Source of the DNA: Cyclina sinensis
Taxonomy: Eukaryota > Mollusca > Bivalvia > Venerida > Veneridae
DNA: 64,000 nucleotides
Direction: 5' to 3'
NCBI GenBank assembly: GCA_012932295.1
Contig: JAAONU010000018.1
Span: 614,206 to 678,205, forward strand
A program made the translations under genes and the position numbers. The notes below the pieces were generated by a model, which was given only the letters and a program-made list of their open reading frames with translations, did no database searches and was not told the origin of the DNA. Position 1 is the stretch's first letter. The number at the start of each line of letters is the position of its first letter. Below, piece by piece: positions 33,990 to 45,049 of this stretch.

Positions 33990-36900
33990 TCAAGAGTAAA
34001 GAATACCTCTTCTGCGGAGGTATGCTTGTAGAATAAACTTTGAACATTTTCTAGCGTGGTCATTAATAATGACGTTAAGTTTTTGCTCATCAGATAGTAC
34101 GTTATAGGCATCAGGTGTGATTATGTCAGTTAAAAGATTTTGTCTGATGTCATCATACAAATTGCAATATAATAGGAAATGCCTCTCATCTTCAACATTA
34201 TTGGTTTGACATAATTTGCAGATCCTTTGTTCAGCTGGTTCACCTATATAACGTCCCGTTTCAACTCTAAGAGGGAGAATGCCAGTTCGTAGCTGCGATA
34301 ACATCGACCGTTCAAATTTCTTCAGGTTCAGGTTTAAATTATCTTCACACCCAAAATTAAATTTTATCTGTCTGTATGTCCGTAGCTTTGATACATTTTG
34401 GATTTCATTTTGCCACTTTGTACTGTACAGATTTACCATCAATTCTGTGACAAATTTCAAATCAATGGCACGTTTTGATTCAAAATTGTCTCTTAGACCT
34501 AACTGATCACATATACGCTCTACATCGCTTGACCAGTTGTTATTCTTAAGGTTGAAGTCATGAATAAACACTTTTTTTGTTAACCTGGAATCATTCATAC
34601 TGATAAGTCTATTCCAGTAACGGATTATACATATCCACCAGTGATAACTAGTTGGTAGCCACCCAGTGTCCCCGTATAAGGCAAGTATCGGTGTGAAGCG
34701 GTGAACTCCTAAAAAGTACCTTAGCGCACGGTTTTGCACGTTATCAATAGCCTGGTAATGTTTTGCGCCCCAAACAGATGCACCGTATTCCAAAATTGGG
34801 ACGACACAAGATGTGTACAATTTTTCAAATGTTCTGAAACGAAGGTCTTTAAGATTATGAATTTTACTTATTAATCCACCAAGGGCTCTACCTGCACCTT
34901 TCGCTAATGCTTCACTATTTTGCCTGTAGTCATTCTTATCACTGAATAGTACACCCAAGTATTTGTATGAGTCAACAAGCTCAAGTATATTGTCACCAAT
35001 TTTGAAATCAAAGTTTGTTTTATGTGCCCTACCCCGTCTGAAATGCATACATTTTGATTTCGAGGTATTAATTAAAACCCTCCAGCGTTTACACCAATTG
35101 TGTAACGTGTTTAGCATGGTCTGAAGCTTCTCCTCGGAGTCCGCAAGCAACACAATATCATCTGCGTACATCAAAATTGAAACATACGTGTCACCAACTT
35201 TAATGCCTAAATTCAGATCATTTATTTCTTTTACTAAGTCATTGGCAAAAATTGCAAATAATGTAGGCGAAAGAGGACAGCCTTGTTTTACACCTGTTTC
35301 ACATTGAAACTAGTCGGTAAGTTTATTATTGATCCGAATACATGATAATGAGTTTGCATGTATATTCCGTATTGAGTTATACACCTTTCCGTCAATTTTG
35401 TGCAGCAACAGTTTGTAAAGTAGCATTTCTCGGTCAATAAAGTCAAAGCATTTTTTTAGATCAATAAAGGCGGAAAACACCTTTGGGTTATTTTGTATTA
35501 TGCTATGTAACGTGAAAATGTGGTCTTCACAGGAACGGTTTGACCGAAAGCCATTCTGTTCGTCTGCAAGCAATTGGTTATCGTCTAAATACTTAGTCAC
35601 TCTTTTATTGACAAACGAGGTGTATAGCTTGCTAATACAGGACAAGAGACTAATCCCACGATAGTTTAACGGTATCCGTTTGTCTGAGTTTTGATCTTTT
35701 AATATCGGACAAATTATCGCCTTACGCCAGAGAGACGGTATAATGCTACAGTCAAAGATGAATTGAAATAGTTTTTGTAAAGTGGCAATAACTGGTGCAT
35801 TTTTCAAAACATCATAGGGTATGTTATCAAAGCCGCAGGATGAATACTTTTTCGCTTGCATAACTATATTTGAAATTTCACTCACTGTAATATTTCCGTT
35901 TAGCTGATTATCGCTTTCATATAATGGGTCTTGTATGTTCATTTCAAGTAACTGTTTATGTAATTTTGCTCGGTCATAATGTACGTCATCAAAATCACTA
36001 TTTTCACTTCGGTTATATAAGTTTTTGAAGTCTGTTCGCCATTTTTCAAAAACCCGCCTCTCTTCACTTATAACACTGTCATTTTCAATAACTTCAAGTG
36101 GTATTGTTTTATTGGTTCTAGGCCCAAGGCTTTTGATTTTACGCCAAAATTCTGTTGGGTTCGATGTTGATATTTCCTCCAACTCAACTGCTTGCAGCTG
36201 TCGGTATGCCCTTTCAGTTTGTCGAAATAGTGTATCGAACTTTTTTCGCGATTCAATATAAAGACTGCGTAAATAACGTTTTTGCTGATTATTGCCGATA
36301 TATTTCAAAAACTGTCTCTCTTTGGCGCGCATTTCGTTCCAACAGTTTTGCAAGTCATCGTTCCAGTATGGCTTACCTTGCTTTCGGCTTTTTCGTGTTT
36401 TATTTGTACTATTGTACATTGGGACAACCCTAATCATTTCGTCCATGATTGTGTTACACAATTTATCATATGCAGTGTCAATATCACTTTGATTTTCCCG
36501 CGAAAATTCAATTTCTGATATTAAATTATCGATAGCTGTTCTAGCCCGGTCATTATCCATAAAGTCTAGGGGTATTTTGCGTAATTTAAAACGCCTTTCG
36601 TGGACATTTGTGCTTAAAGGGTCTGATAGGCTAGGATGCACGTAACCGTGACAGTCAAATTCCATAAAAAGTGCCGAATGGTCAGGTAGCCTAGAGCGTT
36701 TGCCAAGTAACCTATGTAGTCGATTTTGATCACTGATCTCTTGCATTGTTATAACGCGAAAATTGGTACATTCTGTAAGAATGTCTTGCGGTACAAACCA
36801 GTAATCTACAACAGCGCGACCTTTTCTGCTGATTGAAGTATAATTGTCCATTTAATACCACAAATTTCGAGTCAATGAGAAAGTCAATGAAATCACGACC

Positions 36901-37469
36901 GTGCTGATTAACATTGAGGTCTAACGGTTCACGAGGCGGTATGAGATCACAGAAATCAATGTTGTCCGATAGGTTCCCTATTCGAGCGTTTAAATCTGCC
37001 CCGACAAAGATATAGTCGCTTTCATAATTACTGTAAATCTGGGTCAGTAGGTGAGAAAAGAACGATTGGGCGTCCCTTCCCCTGGCGGAATTTTCGGGCG
37101 GCAGGTAACAGGAATATACTATGAAGTCAAATTCGGACGATTTATTGACGAATTTCAGTCCTAATATTCCATCGAATGATTTGTCTATGATTTCAATATT
37201 AAACGCATCAACAATACACTGTTTTATTAGTAATCCGACTCCTCCAGAGGCTTTAGGGGCATTTCGATGGATTTCATGTCTATTAAATCCATACCATACA
37301 AAACCTGGGATTTCGATCACTGAATCGTTTGCGAGATGGGTTTCACAAAGAGAGATTATATCCGCATTGAGACTTTCAACAATTGAGATCTTAAATTAGA
37401 ATTTTCTGTAGTCCATCCACATACGTTCAAGTGTGCAAAACGAATTTTGTCACTAGGTCGGGAAATACC
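33990..37469 (-). pseudogene. LINE B ORF2: endonuclease, reverse transcriptase, Zn-knuckle
   Basis: Endonuclease motifs appear in order: FAHLNVCGW (about 37440), SLCETHL (about 37350), VGADLNARIG (about 37000), VVDYWFVP (about 36800) and LPDHSALF (about 36680). A linker with KPYWNDDLQNCWNEMRAKE follows. Reverse transcriptase motifs are NYRGISLLS, EQNGFRSNRS, AFIDLKKCFDFIDRE (motif A), KQGCPLSP and YADDIVLLAD (motif C, near 35165). The end carries CKLC ... DERHFLLYC. The frame from 36851 to 33990 is continuous except for one TAG at 35310-35312, between NNKLTD and FQCETG. Frameshifts lie near 37395 and 36855. All catalytic residues I can check are present. The product would nick DNA and prime reverse transcription in the nucleus, but this copy cannot make it whole. 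Confidence 0.93.
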
Positions 37470-37501
37470 CTAGTCATTATGTTGCTCCATTGGTTCCGAG
37501 T

Positions 37502-38587
37502 TTACGTCACGTGCACGTCGAGGGACGATTCGTCCGTTACCATCGACACGGAAGTTTTTCCTACCGTCGGCAGTTGTCGTAGTACGGCACGTGCATTTTG
37601 AACTATAACTCGTTCAGCGCGACTCCTGCAACTTTGTAGAAAGACTTCTGTGTAATCCCTGGAATTTTTCAACGACCATTTACTACGCAAAACCAGCACT
37701 TTTTCATTAGAGTTGCTAAGTGTGATTTTAACAAGACCCGGCTTTCCGGCAGTCCGAGTTTTAAATCGTACGACCTTTTGAATACGTACATTTGTTCCGA
37801 CTCTGTTCCCGAGCGCGTCAATGATATTTTGTGCCTTACGCACGAGACACTCGGCTGTTTCCTCTGGTTCCTGGGTCACGCCATAAGCGACAACGGATAT
37901 ATCCGAGTCGTCCGCATTTTCCGGTCGAAACGAGGCCTGCGTGTGAGAGCCTGTTACATGATCACCATCTTAAACTGCTCGTGCTGAGATGCCAGTAAGT
38001 TCCATATCACTGACTCTGTTAGTTAGAGATTGTATATCTTGTACAACTTTATCAATTCTAGAGGCTTGTAGACCCATCGATAGTGAGACGTCATCTTTTA
38101 ACGATTTTATTTTCGTGTCAATATCTGTTTTCATGTCATTTCTCAACTTATCAATTTTACTCTCTAACTGGCTCCTCATGCTGTTTTGAGACATTTGTAG
38201 AGCACCTATCGACGTTAATATCATATCTAACTTTTCAGAGTCAGAGGAGCTACATGCAGACTTTGGCGTCGCCATGCATGGGGTGGGACTACTTTTGGGA
38301 CTACTTTTAGAACTACTCATGGGTCTTTTCATTTGTAAGTCAGACTTCTCAGTGGGGAATACTGGATTGTCAGATAAACTCTTACTGTTAAAGGACGTAT
38401 TTTGTATACTGGAATCTGCCTCGTCTCCATACAAAATACTATTTGCTTGGTTTAAAACTTCATAGATGTTACCGTTTGGTGCGTCTTCTACACTCTGCTT
38501 GTGTTGTTTGTACAATTGCTTCTCACTGTCCGATTCACTACTACGTAACCGTTTCAGTTTATTACGAGATTTATCTTTCCTGCCCAT
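37502..38587 (-). pseudogene. LINE B ORF1 (RNA-binding chaperone-like), one frameshift
   Basis: The first frame, 38587-37970, gives 205 residues. It starts with a basic stretch (MGRKDKSRNKLKRLR), then a Ser/Pro-rich middle, then a heptad-rich coiled coil (about residues 120-198). The second frame, open from about 37955 and ending at 37502, resembles the RRM-like and C-terminal part of LINE ORF1 proteins (VRFKTRTAGKPGLVKITL, VLVLRSKWSLK). A shift near 37955-37970 separates them. ORF1 proteins bind LINE RNA. ORF2 begins about 35-40 bases downstream. The ATG at 38587 is the first after the monomer leader. Confidence 0.82.
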
Positions 38588-38594
38588 TAACGAT

Positions 38595-38870
38595 GGGTAT
38601 CATATATAGTAAACCGGCACGAGCGCGTATTACTACGCCGCCAGCGTCTACTTGATGGTCCGGATTATGTCAGGCTAATGTACGAAACAGTATTAAAGTC
38701 AACTAGTTTAGTGATAAGTCTCTAATACCGTAGACCGGCACGAGCGCGTATTACTACGCCGCCAGCGTCTACTTGATGGTCAGGATAATGTTCGAAACTG
38801 TATGAAAGTCAGCAAGGTTAGTGATAAGTCTCTAATATCGTAGATCGGCACGAGCGCGTATATTGCCTGT
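38595..38870 (-). promoter_or_regulatory. LINE B 5' leader made of tandem monomers
   Basis: The block gaccggcacgagcgcgtatt, then actacgccgccagcgtctac, occurs at about 38612 and 38733, and partly at 38843. Spacing is 121 and 110 bp. The block is GC- and CpG-rich in an AT-rich region and sits immediately before the ORF1 start. Tandem 5' monomers act as promoters in some LINEs, such as mouse L1. That function is inferred here. Confidence 0.6.
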
Positions 38871-39170
38871 ATTCTGCTACGCACATCAGCTTCTCTTCGC
38901 TTGACTTGAGCTGTTTAGTCAGGGTGCCCCTCCACCTCGATCGGTCTACTGCAAGGTCGTGCAACGACCCTGTATTCACGTTGAGGGCATTCATGTCTTT
39001 TCCACCACGTCTTCGTATCGCAGCTTTGGGCACCCAGTGTTTCGCTTCCCAGATGACAGCTCTCTATATAAGATGTTCTTTGAGATTCTCTCATCCTCCA
39101 TGCGGCGCACATGGCCAGGCCAGCGCAGCCTGCGTTGTCTGAGAATGGTGTACATGCTGGGAAGGTCTGT
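38871..39170 (-). pseudogene. C-terminal fragment of an RTE-like LINE
   Basis: The minus strand encodes, over two or more frames, LRQRRLRWPGHVRRMEDERI, then YRELSSGKRNTGCPKLRYED and DLAVDRSRWRG. This pattern (LRW.GHV.RM, YGEL..G.R..G, DR..WR) is the familiar tail of RTE-type and related LINE reverse transcriptases in many animal genomes. Frames change at least once, near 39010-39030, so it is dead. It lies just upstream of LINE B and is a different LINE family. Nothing upstream of it (39170-39420) continues the reverse transcriptase, so only the tail is present. Confidence 0.82.
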
Positions 39171-39480
39171 AAATATGTAAATTTATGTCTTGTTTCACTC
39201 CATTACTTGTTCATGACTAGTTTCTTTACTGCCATATACACATGTACAGTGAATGTTTTAAGAACCAGTAATGGTAACCGTATTAACATGGTCACAAAAA
39301 AGATATTTGTGTTAAAGACATTTACCAGAATTCCCGTCATGGAAGTTAATTGTTTTATTGGCCGTAAAACGACACAGCGGGCATTGGCGTGCATGAACAC
39401 TTATTTACATGTGTACACTTAGACCAACCATATAACCTAGCAAACAAAGTTTGACGGGAGTATGATAAAATATTCAAAGT
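39171..39480. other. Spacer, nothing recognised
   Basis: Short frames at 39111-39422 and 39203-39400 have no domain. Confidence 0.4.
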
Positions 39481-40168
39481 TGTCAGATAAAGAGGAAACG
39501 TAAGTCCCGCTCCTGGCAGCCATGTTTTTTACGGTTCGCAATAGGTTTCACATTTATAAAACATGTAGATGGTCACCCAAGAAACATATGTGCTATATTT
39601 TTTTTCAAATTGCATCTGTAGTTTATAAGAAGAAGATTTTTAAAGTTTCCTATAAAGACATATAAAGAAAAATAAACTCCACCCCTTGAGGAAATGTTTT
39701 TCACAGATCGCAATAAATTTCACACTTCAAACAGAGGGTCACACAAGGAACATTTATACCAAATCATTTTCAAATTGGACCTGCAGGTTCTAAGAAGAAA
39801 TTCTTTTTTCAAGTTTCCTATATGGACATATAAACAAAATAAGCCCCTTGCGGCCATATTTTACCGATCGCAATATATTTCATAATTTTTATAGAGTGTC
39901 ACCAAAGAAGCAGTTGTTCAAAATTATAATCGAATTCTACAAAGGGTTGAGGAGAGCTTTGAAGTTTATCCTTTATGTTGCTATAGCAACCAGAGTTCTG
40001 GATGGAAATTTCACAAATCTGAAAGGGAACCATAATAGGAAGTGTGATCGAAATAAGCTCAGTGGTTTTAGATGAGATGTCGCTTGAAGCAAATTGTTGA
40101 CGTAAGGACGAGGATGCCGGACGTTAGGTGTTCCTAATTGCTCACTTGAGCTATTGCTCAGGTGAGTT
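39481..40168 (+). mobile_element. Tandem-core element with terminal hairpin
   Basis: A unit of about 170 bp recurs three times around gcagccatgttttttacggttcgcaa-like, tttcaaattgcatctg-like and aagtttcctatatggacat phrases (near 39520, 39690 and 39850). The right end is a hairpin, gctcacttgagctattgctcaggtgag (about 40141-40165), closely related to the terminus of the element at 15573-16853. The core sequence differs, so the two families share ends but not cores. It encodes no protein. Confidence 0.75.
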
Positions 40169-40554
40169 AAAATGTTGAAAGTACATTAAGATAGTGAGTT
40201 GTAACGGACTTTATTCAACTTCCGGTTAATTAAATTGTTTTAATAAATCAATTTAACCAAGAGATTAAGGACTTTTAACTTCAAGCCTGACCGTCCGTAA
40301 AGATCAACTTTCAATTACAAAATATGAAATATATTAAAATAACAAGATTTGTTTATCTGTTACAGCTATTCTTTCTATCGAGCATTATCTAAATACAACC
40401 ACATCGATTAGTAATTGTAGAGGTTGCATGTCCTTTTCACAGCACTTGCACTAGGACACTGTAACATCCATAGGAGTCGTCTGGAATAAAAAATAAAGAA
40501 TATTTGTTAAAACAAATAGAACCATTAACTGGTCAGTCAAGAAAAGAAGCAGAC
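40169..40554. other. Spacer, nothing recognised
   Basis: AT-rich sequence with no frame or repeat pair seen. Confidence 0.4.
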
Positions 40555-42500
40555 GTTCAAATATCACTGTGCAGTCAATGTTAATTTTATGAACATGTGC
40601 TTGCTGAACTGAACTGAATAAAATAAGACACTTAAAAGAGAAAAAGAAGATTTATCGAAAGCAATAACATAATGTCTTAAGTAAAGTCGCTATGTTACAG
40701 CAAAGAAAGAGTTCTGTAATAGATGTGTACTGAAATGTTGTGATCAGGGATAAAACAGAATTTATCACAGTAAAAGAATCTGCAAACACACAAACTATGA
40801 AAAGAAAGGGAAAACCATTCGTGGTTAATATATTTTGCACACACAAAATTCAGCTCCAAAACAATATCACTTAACCTGCGGCTCCTCTAGCAGACCATGT
40901 TAATGGAATACCATGAAACGGTTATTTATGCTAACATGACATCATTAAGTGTCATTGATATCAAAGAAAATAAAACAGTAACAAAGTGCTTTTAGTCTTA
41001 AAGTGCATTGAATCGCAAGGAGAAATACACTAGAATAGTTGTTACAATAGACCTTCGAAAAACAGGTTAATTGCAGTGACTGAACTACGTAATATGCGCT
41101 GTGGATTTGTGCAGAATAAACCATCACAACATTACTGACAGAACTGCAACCTAATGACGGAATGAGATACATACGATATCAGGCGTGATTGTGTGCGTGC
41201 ACATGGTTGGTTTGCTGTCACTGATTTACCGGATAAATAATCTACAAATGTTGGAATATCATCTTGAAAACTTAGAAAAAGGCAAAAAGTAAAAAGAGAA
41301 GTAAAAACAACAACAACAGCAGCAAAAGCGACTTTTAGCTAGACTATTCGAAGAATAAGGAGGGCTATAGTTCTCGCCCCGGCGTCGGCGTTGGTTCAGG
41401 TTAAAGTTTTACGGCAAGGTAACATTATTCACCTAACCCTTGCAGAAGAAGCCCTGAAACTTACAATACTTGTTTACCAACAAGAGCTTACTCTGCTAAC
41501 AAGAGGAGGTAACTGTGTCAAGCATTTGTGTGAATCATGGCCACTTTTCGACTTAGAAATTTGGTTAAAGTTTTTCGGCAAGGTAGCACCACTCACCTTT
41601 CCCTTGCAGATATAGCCCTGAAACTCACAATTCTTATTTACCATCAAGAGCTTAGTCTGCCCACAAGAGAGGGTTACTGTGTCCAGCATTATGTGTAAAT
41701 TATGGCTCCTTTTTGACTTAGAAATTTGGTTAAAGTTTTCGGCAAAGTAGCACTAGTCACCCTTCCCTTGCAGATTAACTTAAAACATTTTTTTATCATT
41801 ATGGCTTTAGACGGCCACAAGAGGAGGTGAATTTGTCAAGGATTTTGTGTGAATTTTGAGTTTATAAGGTTTTATAACCCTTTATTATCAAGTTACTGAG
41901 AATAGTCGAGCGACAGCTCTTGTTAAAGAAACCAATCAGTTTGCACTGAGCAATGTGTATCCTTAGAAAAACATACATTACTTTCTTTTTCCATATGAAT
42001 ATACAAAGGAAAAAGAAATTTTACTCCCACAGATGGTACAATTTTTCTATGACTGGTCAAGTCAAAATTAAATTTAAACTAAAGTTGAGGGCATGTTTTA
42101 TTTTATTTACGTCTTAGATTTGCAAGATGTGTTTCTTACTTTTAATTTACGTAATATCTGCAGAGCATGTTCACAGCATTTATACTGACTGTCCTGCATC
42201 TTGGTCATTGATCATTGTCTGATCCTATGTAAGAAAAATAACCATATGCTTTATCTGATACGCATGCTAAATCAACTCTCTCGCTATCAGTTTACTGCTG
42301 AGACAATTGATGAACACTAATGAGTTTTGCCTTCTTTTTAATTTTCCGGGATATACCTCTAGGCAGCACTGGCGCTGATGTACGATCTTCAACAGCAAAT
42401 ATCTACAAACATTCATCCTCCTCTGTATTTCAAAAAAATCGTTAAAGCAGTAGTGATTTTCAAGTTAATGTATTGCCCTCAAAATGATTACTTTCAATAT
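40555..42500 (+). repeat. Diverged duplication, copy B
   Basis: Direct-orientation relative of 26005-27400 (shared strings are given there). Copy B is about 550 bp longer because a 650-bp insert lies at about 41285-41935, which copy A lacks. The sequence is not recognised and has no conserved frame. Confidence 0.8.
41285..41935. mobile_element. 650-bp tandem-core insert in copy B
   Basis: Comparison with copy A shows extra sequence here. It starts near gactattcgaagaataagg and ends near gagaatagtcgagcgacagc, so gactattc and gaatagtc make a short inverted pair. The core is three copies of a 165-bp unit, with the anchor ttaaagtttt(t/a)cggcaagg at 41401, 41565 and 41730. The minus and plus open frames at 41391-41689 are repeat readings. 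Confidence 0.75.
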
Positions 42501-42639
42501 GATGCCGAACAAAGGGACACCTGTTCTTATACACTGTTAGGTTCTGTGAAATTACATTGTTCTTGCATTACATTATGACGTGTCAAATGTGACAGTATTA
42601 AAAAAAACCGTTTGAATTCAATGTATATTCTATTTCTTT

Positions 42640-43140
42640 TTATTTATATTTAATCCTTCTTTATCTAAAAGAAGTAATTATATTTATTTTGCATTTTGTT
42701 TTCTTTTTTTATGCTATGAATTTCATTTAAATTCAATAAGTAAAATTTATGTGCTCGAAATTTGATTTATATTAAATAATCCAATTCTATATTTCTTCAT
42801 TTATATGATATTTTTTATTCATATGCTGTAAAGTTTCGTTTTTTACTTATATGGAACAAATTTCATTTATATTCAATATTTCTCATTTAAATGCGATAAA
42901 TGATTTTTTTCATTTGCATTCAATAAATGCATTCTGGGTAGAATCCAATGTCAGAGGTCACATTTACTATAATTCCAGTGTTTAAAAAATTGACCTCTGA
43001 CGTACTTCTGTTCCTACAATGCAATTATCGCATTTAAACCATGTATGAATTCAGTAAGAAAATACTGAATATAGATCGCATTTAAATAAAATTTATAACT
43101 TAAAAATAAAAATGAAACTTTATTGAATTTAATGAAATAT
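42640..43140. repeat. AT-rich imperfect foldback centred near 42975
   Basis: The central arms are gtcagaggtca (about 42950) and tgacctctgac (about 42990). They extend outward through aaatgcattc...gtagaatcc and its degenerate complement. Farther out, catttaaattcaata-type motifs face their complements. The outer limits are approximate. Confidence 0.6.
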
Positions 43141-43149
43141 TATAAAATA

Positions 43150-43715
43150 TGATAAAACATTGATTGAATGACAGTTCAATGTAGCATAATGGTATATTTT
43201 ATCATGCCGGGACTGTATATCAGCACTGATATTTCAACATTGCTCTGTTACAGTGCTCTCAGAACAAAATACACGATGTTACTACACAATATGAAAGATG
43301 TAATAAGCAACTAAGCAAGTTGAAAGTAAGCATAATGTCAACTGCAAAATTGCACGTCACATTTTGATACCAGGGGGCGTACATTTGTAGTTTACTCGAA
43401 AGATAACGGAAATCACCGGCCTATGACTATTGTAAGATCTATATGCATATTCGGATATTCTCGATATCTTTCCTTCAAATTACGGAAAACATAGCTACTT
43501 GAACATAGCGCCCCCTGTTGTCAAAATGTGACTTACAATTTTGAATTGACATTATGCTTACTTCTAATTTGCCTAGATGACATTTTCTATACTGGTTGAT
43601 CTCGTCGTGTATTTGTTCTTGGATGCATTACAAATAAACAAAGATAGCCACGACATGATGAAATATACCATTACGCTAGTTTGAACAGTCATTCCAGCCA
43701 AATGAAAATATGATA
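43150..43715. repeat. Foldback element with arms of about 230 bp
   Basis: The left arm (43150-43390) and right arm (43490-43715) are reverse complements. They share gtaagcataatgtcaa, gtcacattttga, caggggg(c)g and cataatggtatattt / aaatataccatta. The loop is about 100 bp. The minus frame 43573-43758 is one arm. It encodes no protein. Confidence 0.82.
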
Positions 43716-44269
43716 TATGTAAAACATGGCCTAAACAACATACAAGTTGTAACTTCAAGCAAACATGGTATCATTGTCAACAAGCGTGATGAGTGCCAGA
43801 ATGCATAATGACTGTACCCGTAAACACTATAGCGGTGTCAGTGAATAAATTGTAACAGTAAGTACGCACTGTGTAATTGTAACCTAAATAACATTCCATA
43901 CGAACCTATTAGCCGAAGATGCATGCGCTCTGTCCTAAAATATTAACACATATTCATATTTCCAAGGCCAAATTTGTCTGTAAAGTTCCTGTTTAAAAAT
44001 GTTCCAAAATCCACCGAAACTCTTTCACGTCATATGTGCATCTCATGGGAAGGCGGGGTCCTATTTTAAAAAAAATTTGATAAAAGATAGCCCTCAGTAT
44101 CGCCATATTGAAAAGGTACGGGAAAACACTTAACCACGTAACACGGGATACAAATAAATTACACTTAGGATACGTTGGAGGCAAAGGAGAAATTAGCCGC
44201 CGATCACCCGCCCCAGGAGCATAACAAATAACCACTAATAACGGTACCCGAACCGAGCTTCCCCTAGGA
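43716..44269. other. Intergenic, nothing recognised
   Basis: No domain is seen in the minus frame 43993-44235. Confidence 0.4.
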
Positions 44270-44785
44270 CGTTACAGTATTTTAAGATGCATTGTCACAT
44301 AAATATAGGTCAGTATGAAGGTCTTGTCCAAAGGGGTGTTGTGTCCAAGTATGAAGTAAATCCACTTCCTAATGTGGAAGTTATGGCCAAATGTTAAAGT
44401 TTTTGGACAATTGGATCATTAGAGAAGGTCATTCAGGGGTCAAGGTCAAACAAATAATAGTCAGGGGAAGGTCTTGAACAAAGGGGTGTTGTGTCCAAGT
44501 ATGAAATATATCCACTTCCTAATGTTGAAGTTATGGCCAAATGTTAAAGTTTTTGGACAATTGGATCTTCAAGGTAAATGTCATTCAGGGCTCAAGGTCG
44601 AACAAAAATAGGTCAGTGGGAAGGTCTTGCCCAAAGAGGTGTTGTGTCCAAGAATGAAGTAAATCCACTAACTAATAAGGAAGTTATGGCCAATGTTAAA
44701 GTTTTCGGATGGACTGACGGACGAAATGACAGACTGACAGTTCAAAAACTATATTCCTCCCTTTCGGAGGGGGGGGGGGCATAAA
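44270..44785 (+). mobile_element. Tandem-core element, 150 bp x 3, with terminal hairpin
   Basis: The anchor ggtcttg(t/a/c)(c/a)caaag begins at 44321, 44470 and 44623. The core ends in a tgactgacggacgaaatgac stretch, followed by a hairpin at about 44754-44770 (cctccctttcggagg) and a G run. The overall plan is that of the element at 15573-16853, with unrelated core sequence. Confidence 0.75.
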
Positions 44786-44837
44786 AAAGAATCTTTCAAG
44801 ACCTGATCTAAAAAATACACAACACCATTCGTCATCT

Positions 44838-45040
44838 TAAATGATGACTTTCTCAAGAGGGGACGTGTTACGGTCTAGTGCATACCTTCCCATAATTGTA
44901 TAAATACAACCTCTGTCAACTGCGAATCGATACTTTGGCCCAGTGGTTAGAGTGTTTTCCTTCGATGCGCTACGCTCGGAGTTCGAATCCCTCTCTGGGT
45001 TGTGTATTCGAACATGCATTGCATCTTTCTATTACGAACT
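44838..45040 (+). mobile_element. SINE family 2, copy 3, best tRNA-like head
   Basis: The tRNA-like stretch is 44936-44998. It has a box A tggcccagtggttag at 44936-44950 and a box B gagttcgaatcc at 44979-44990. The anticodon arm is not clean, so it is not a tRNA gene. Sequence on both sides matches the copies at 30180-30360 and 30470-30640. Confidence 0.75.
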
Positions 45041-45049
45041 TTCTTGTTC

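Larger units (their letters stand above)
33626..38870 (-). mobile_element. LINE B, nearly full-length APE-type non-LTR retrotransposon
   Basis: The element runs on the minus strand. It has a tandem-monomer 5' leader (38870-38595), ORF1 (38587-37502) and ORF2 with endonuclease, reverse transcriptase and Zn-knuckle (about 37469-33990). The 3' UTR carries AATAAA (tttatt at 33654-33659) and a (CTTAT)n tail at 33626-33647. Lesions I can see are one frameshift in ORF1, two frameshifts in ORF2 and one TAG. That is few, so this is the youngest LINE in the window. It belongs to the Jockey superfamily and is CR1/L2-like by C-terminal knuckle; the clade is uncertain. Confidence 0.93.

Noticed and set aside
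36025..36518. Plus-strand frames opposite LINE B
   Set aside because: They are antisense shadows of the ORF2 linker region.
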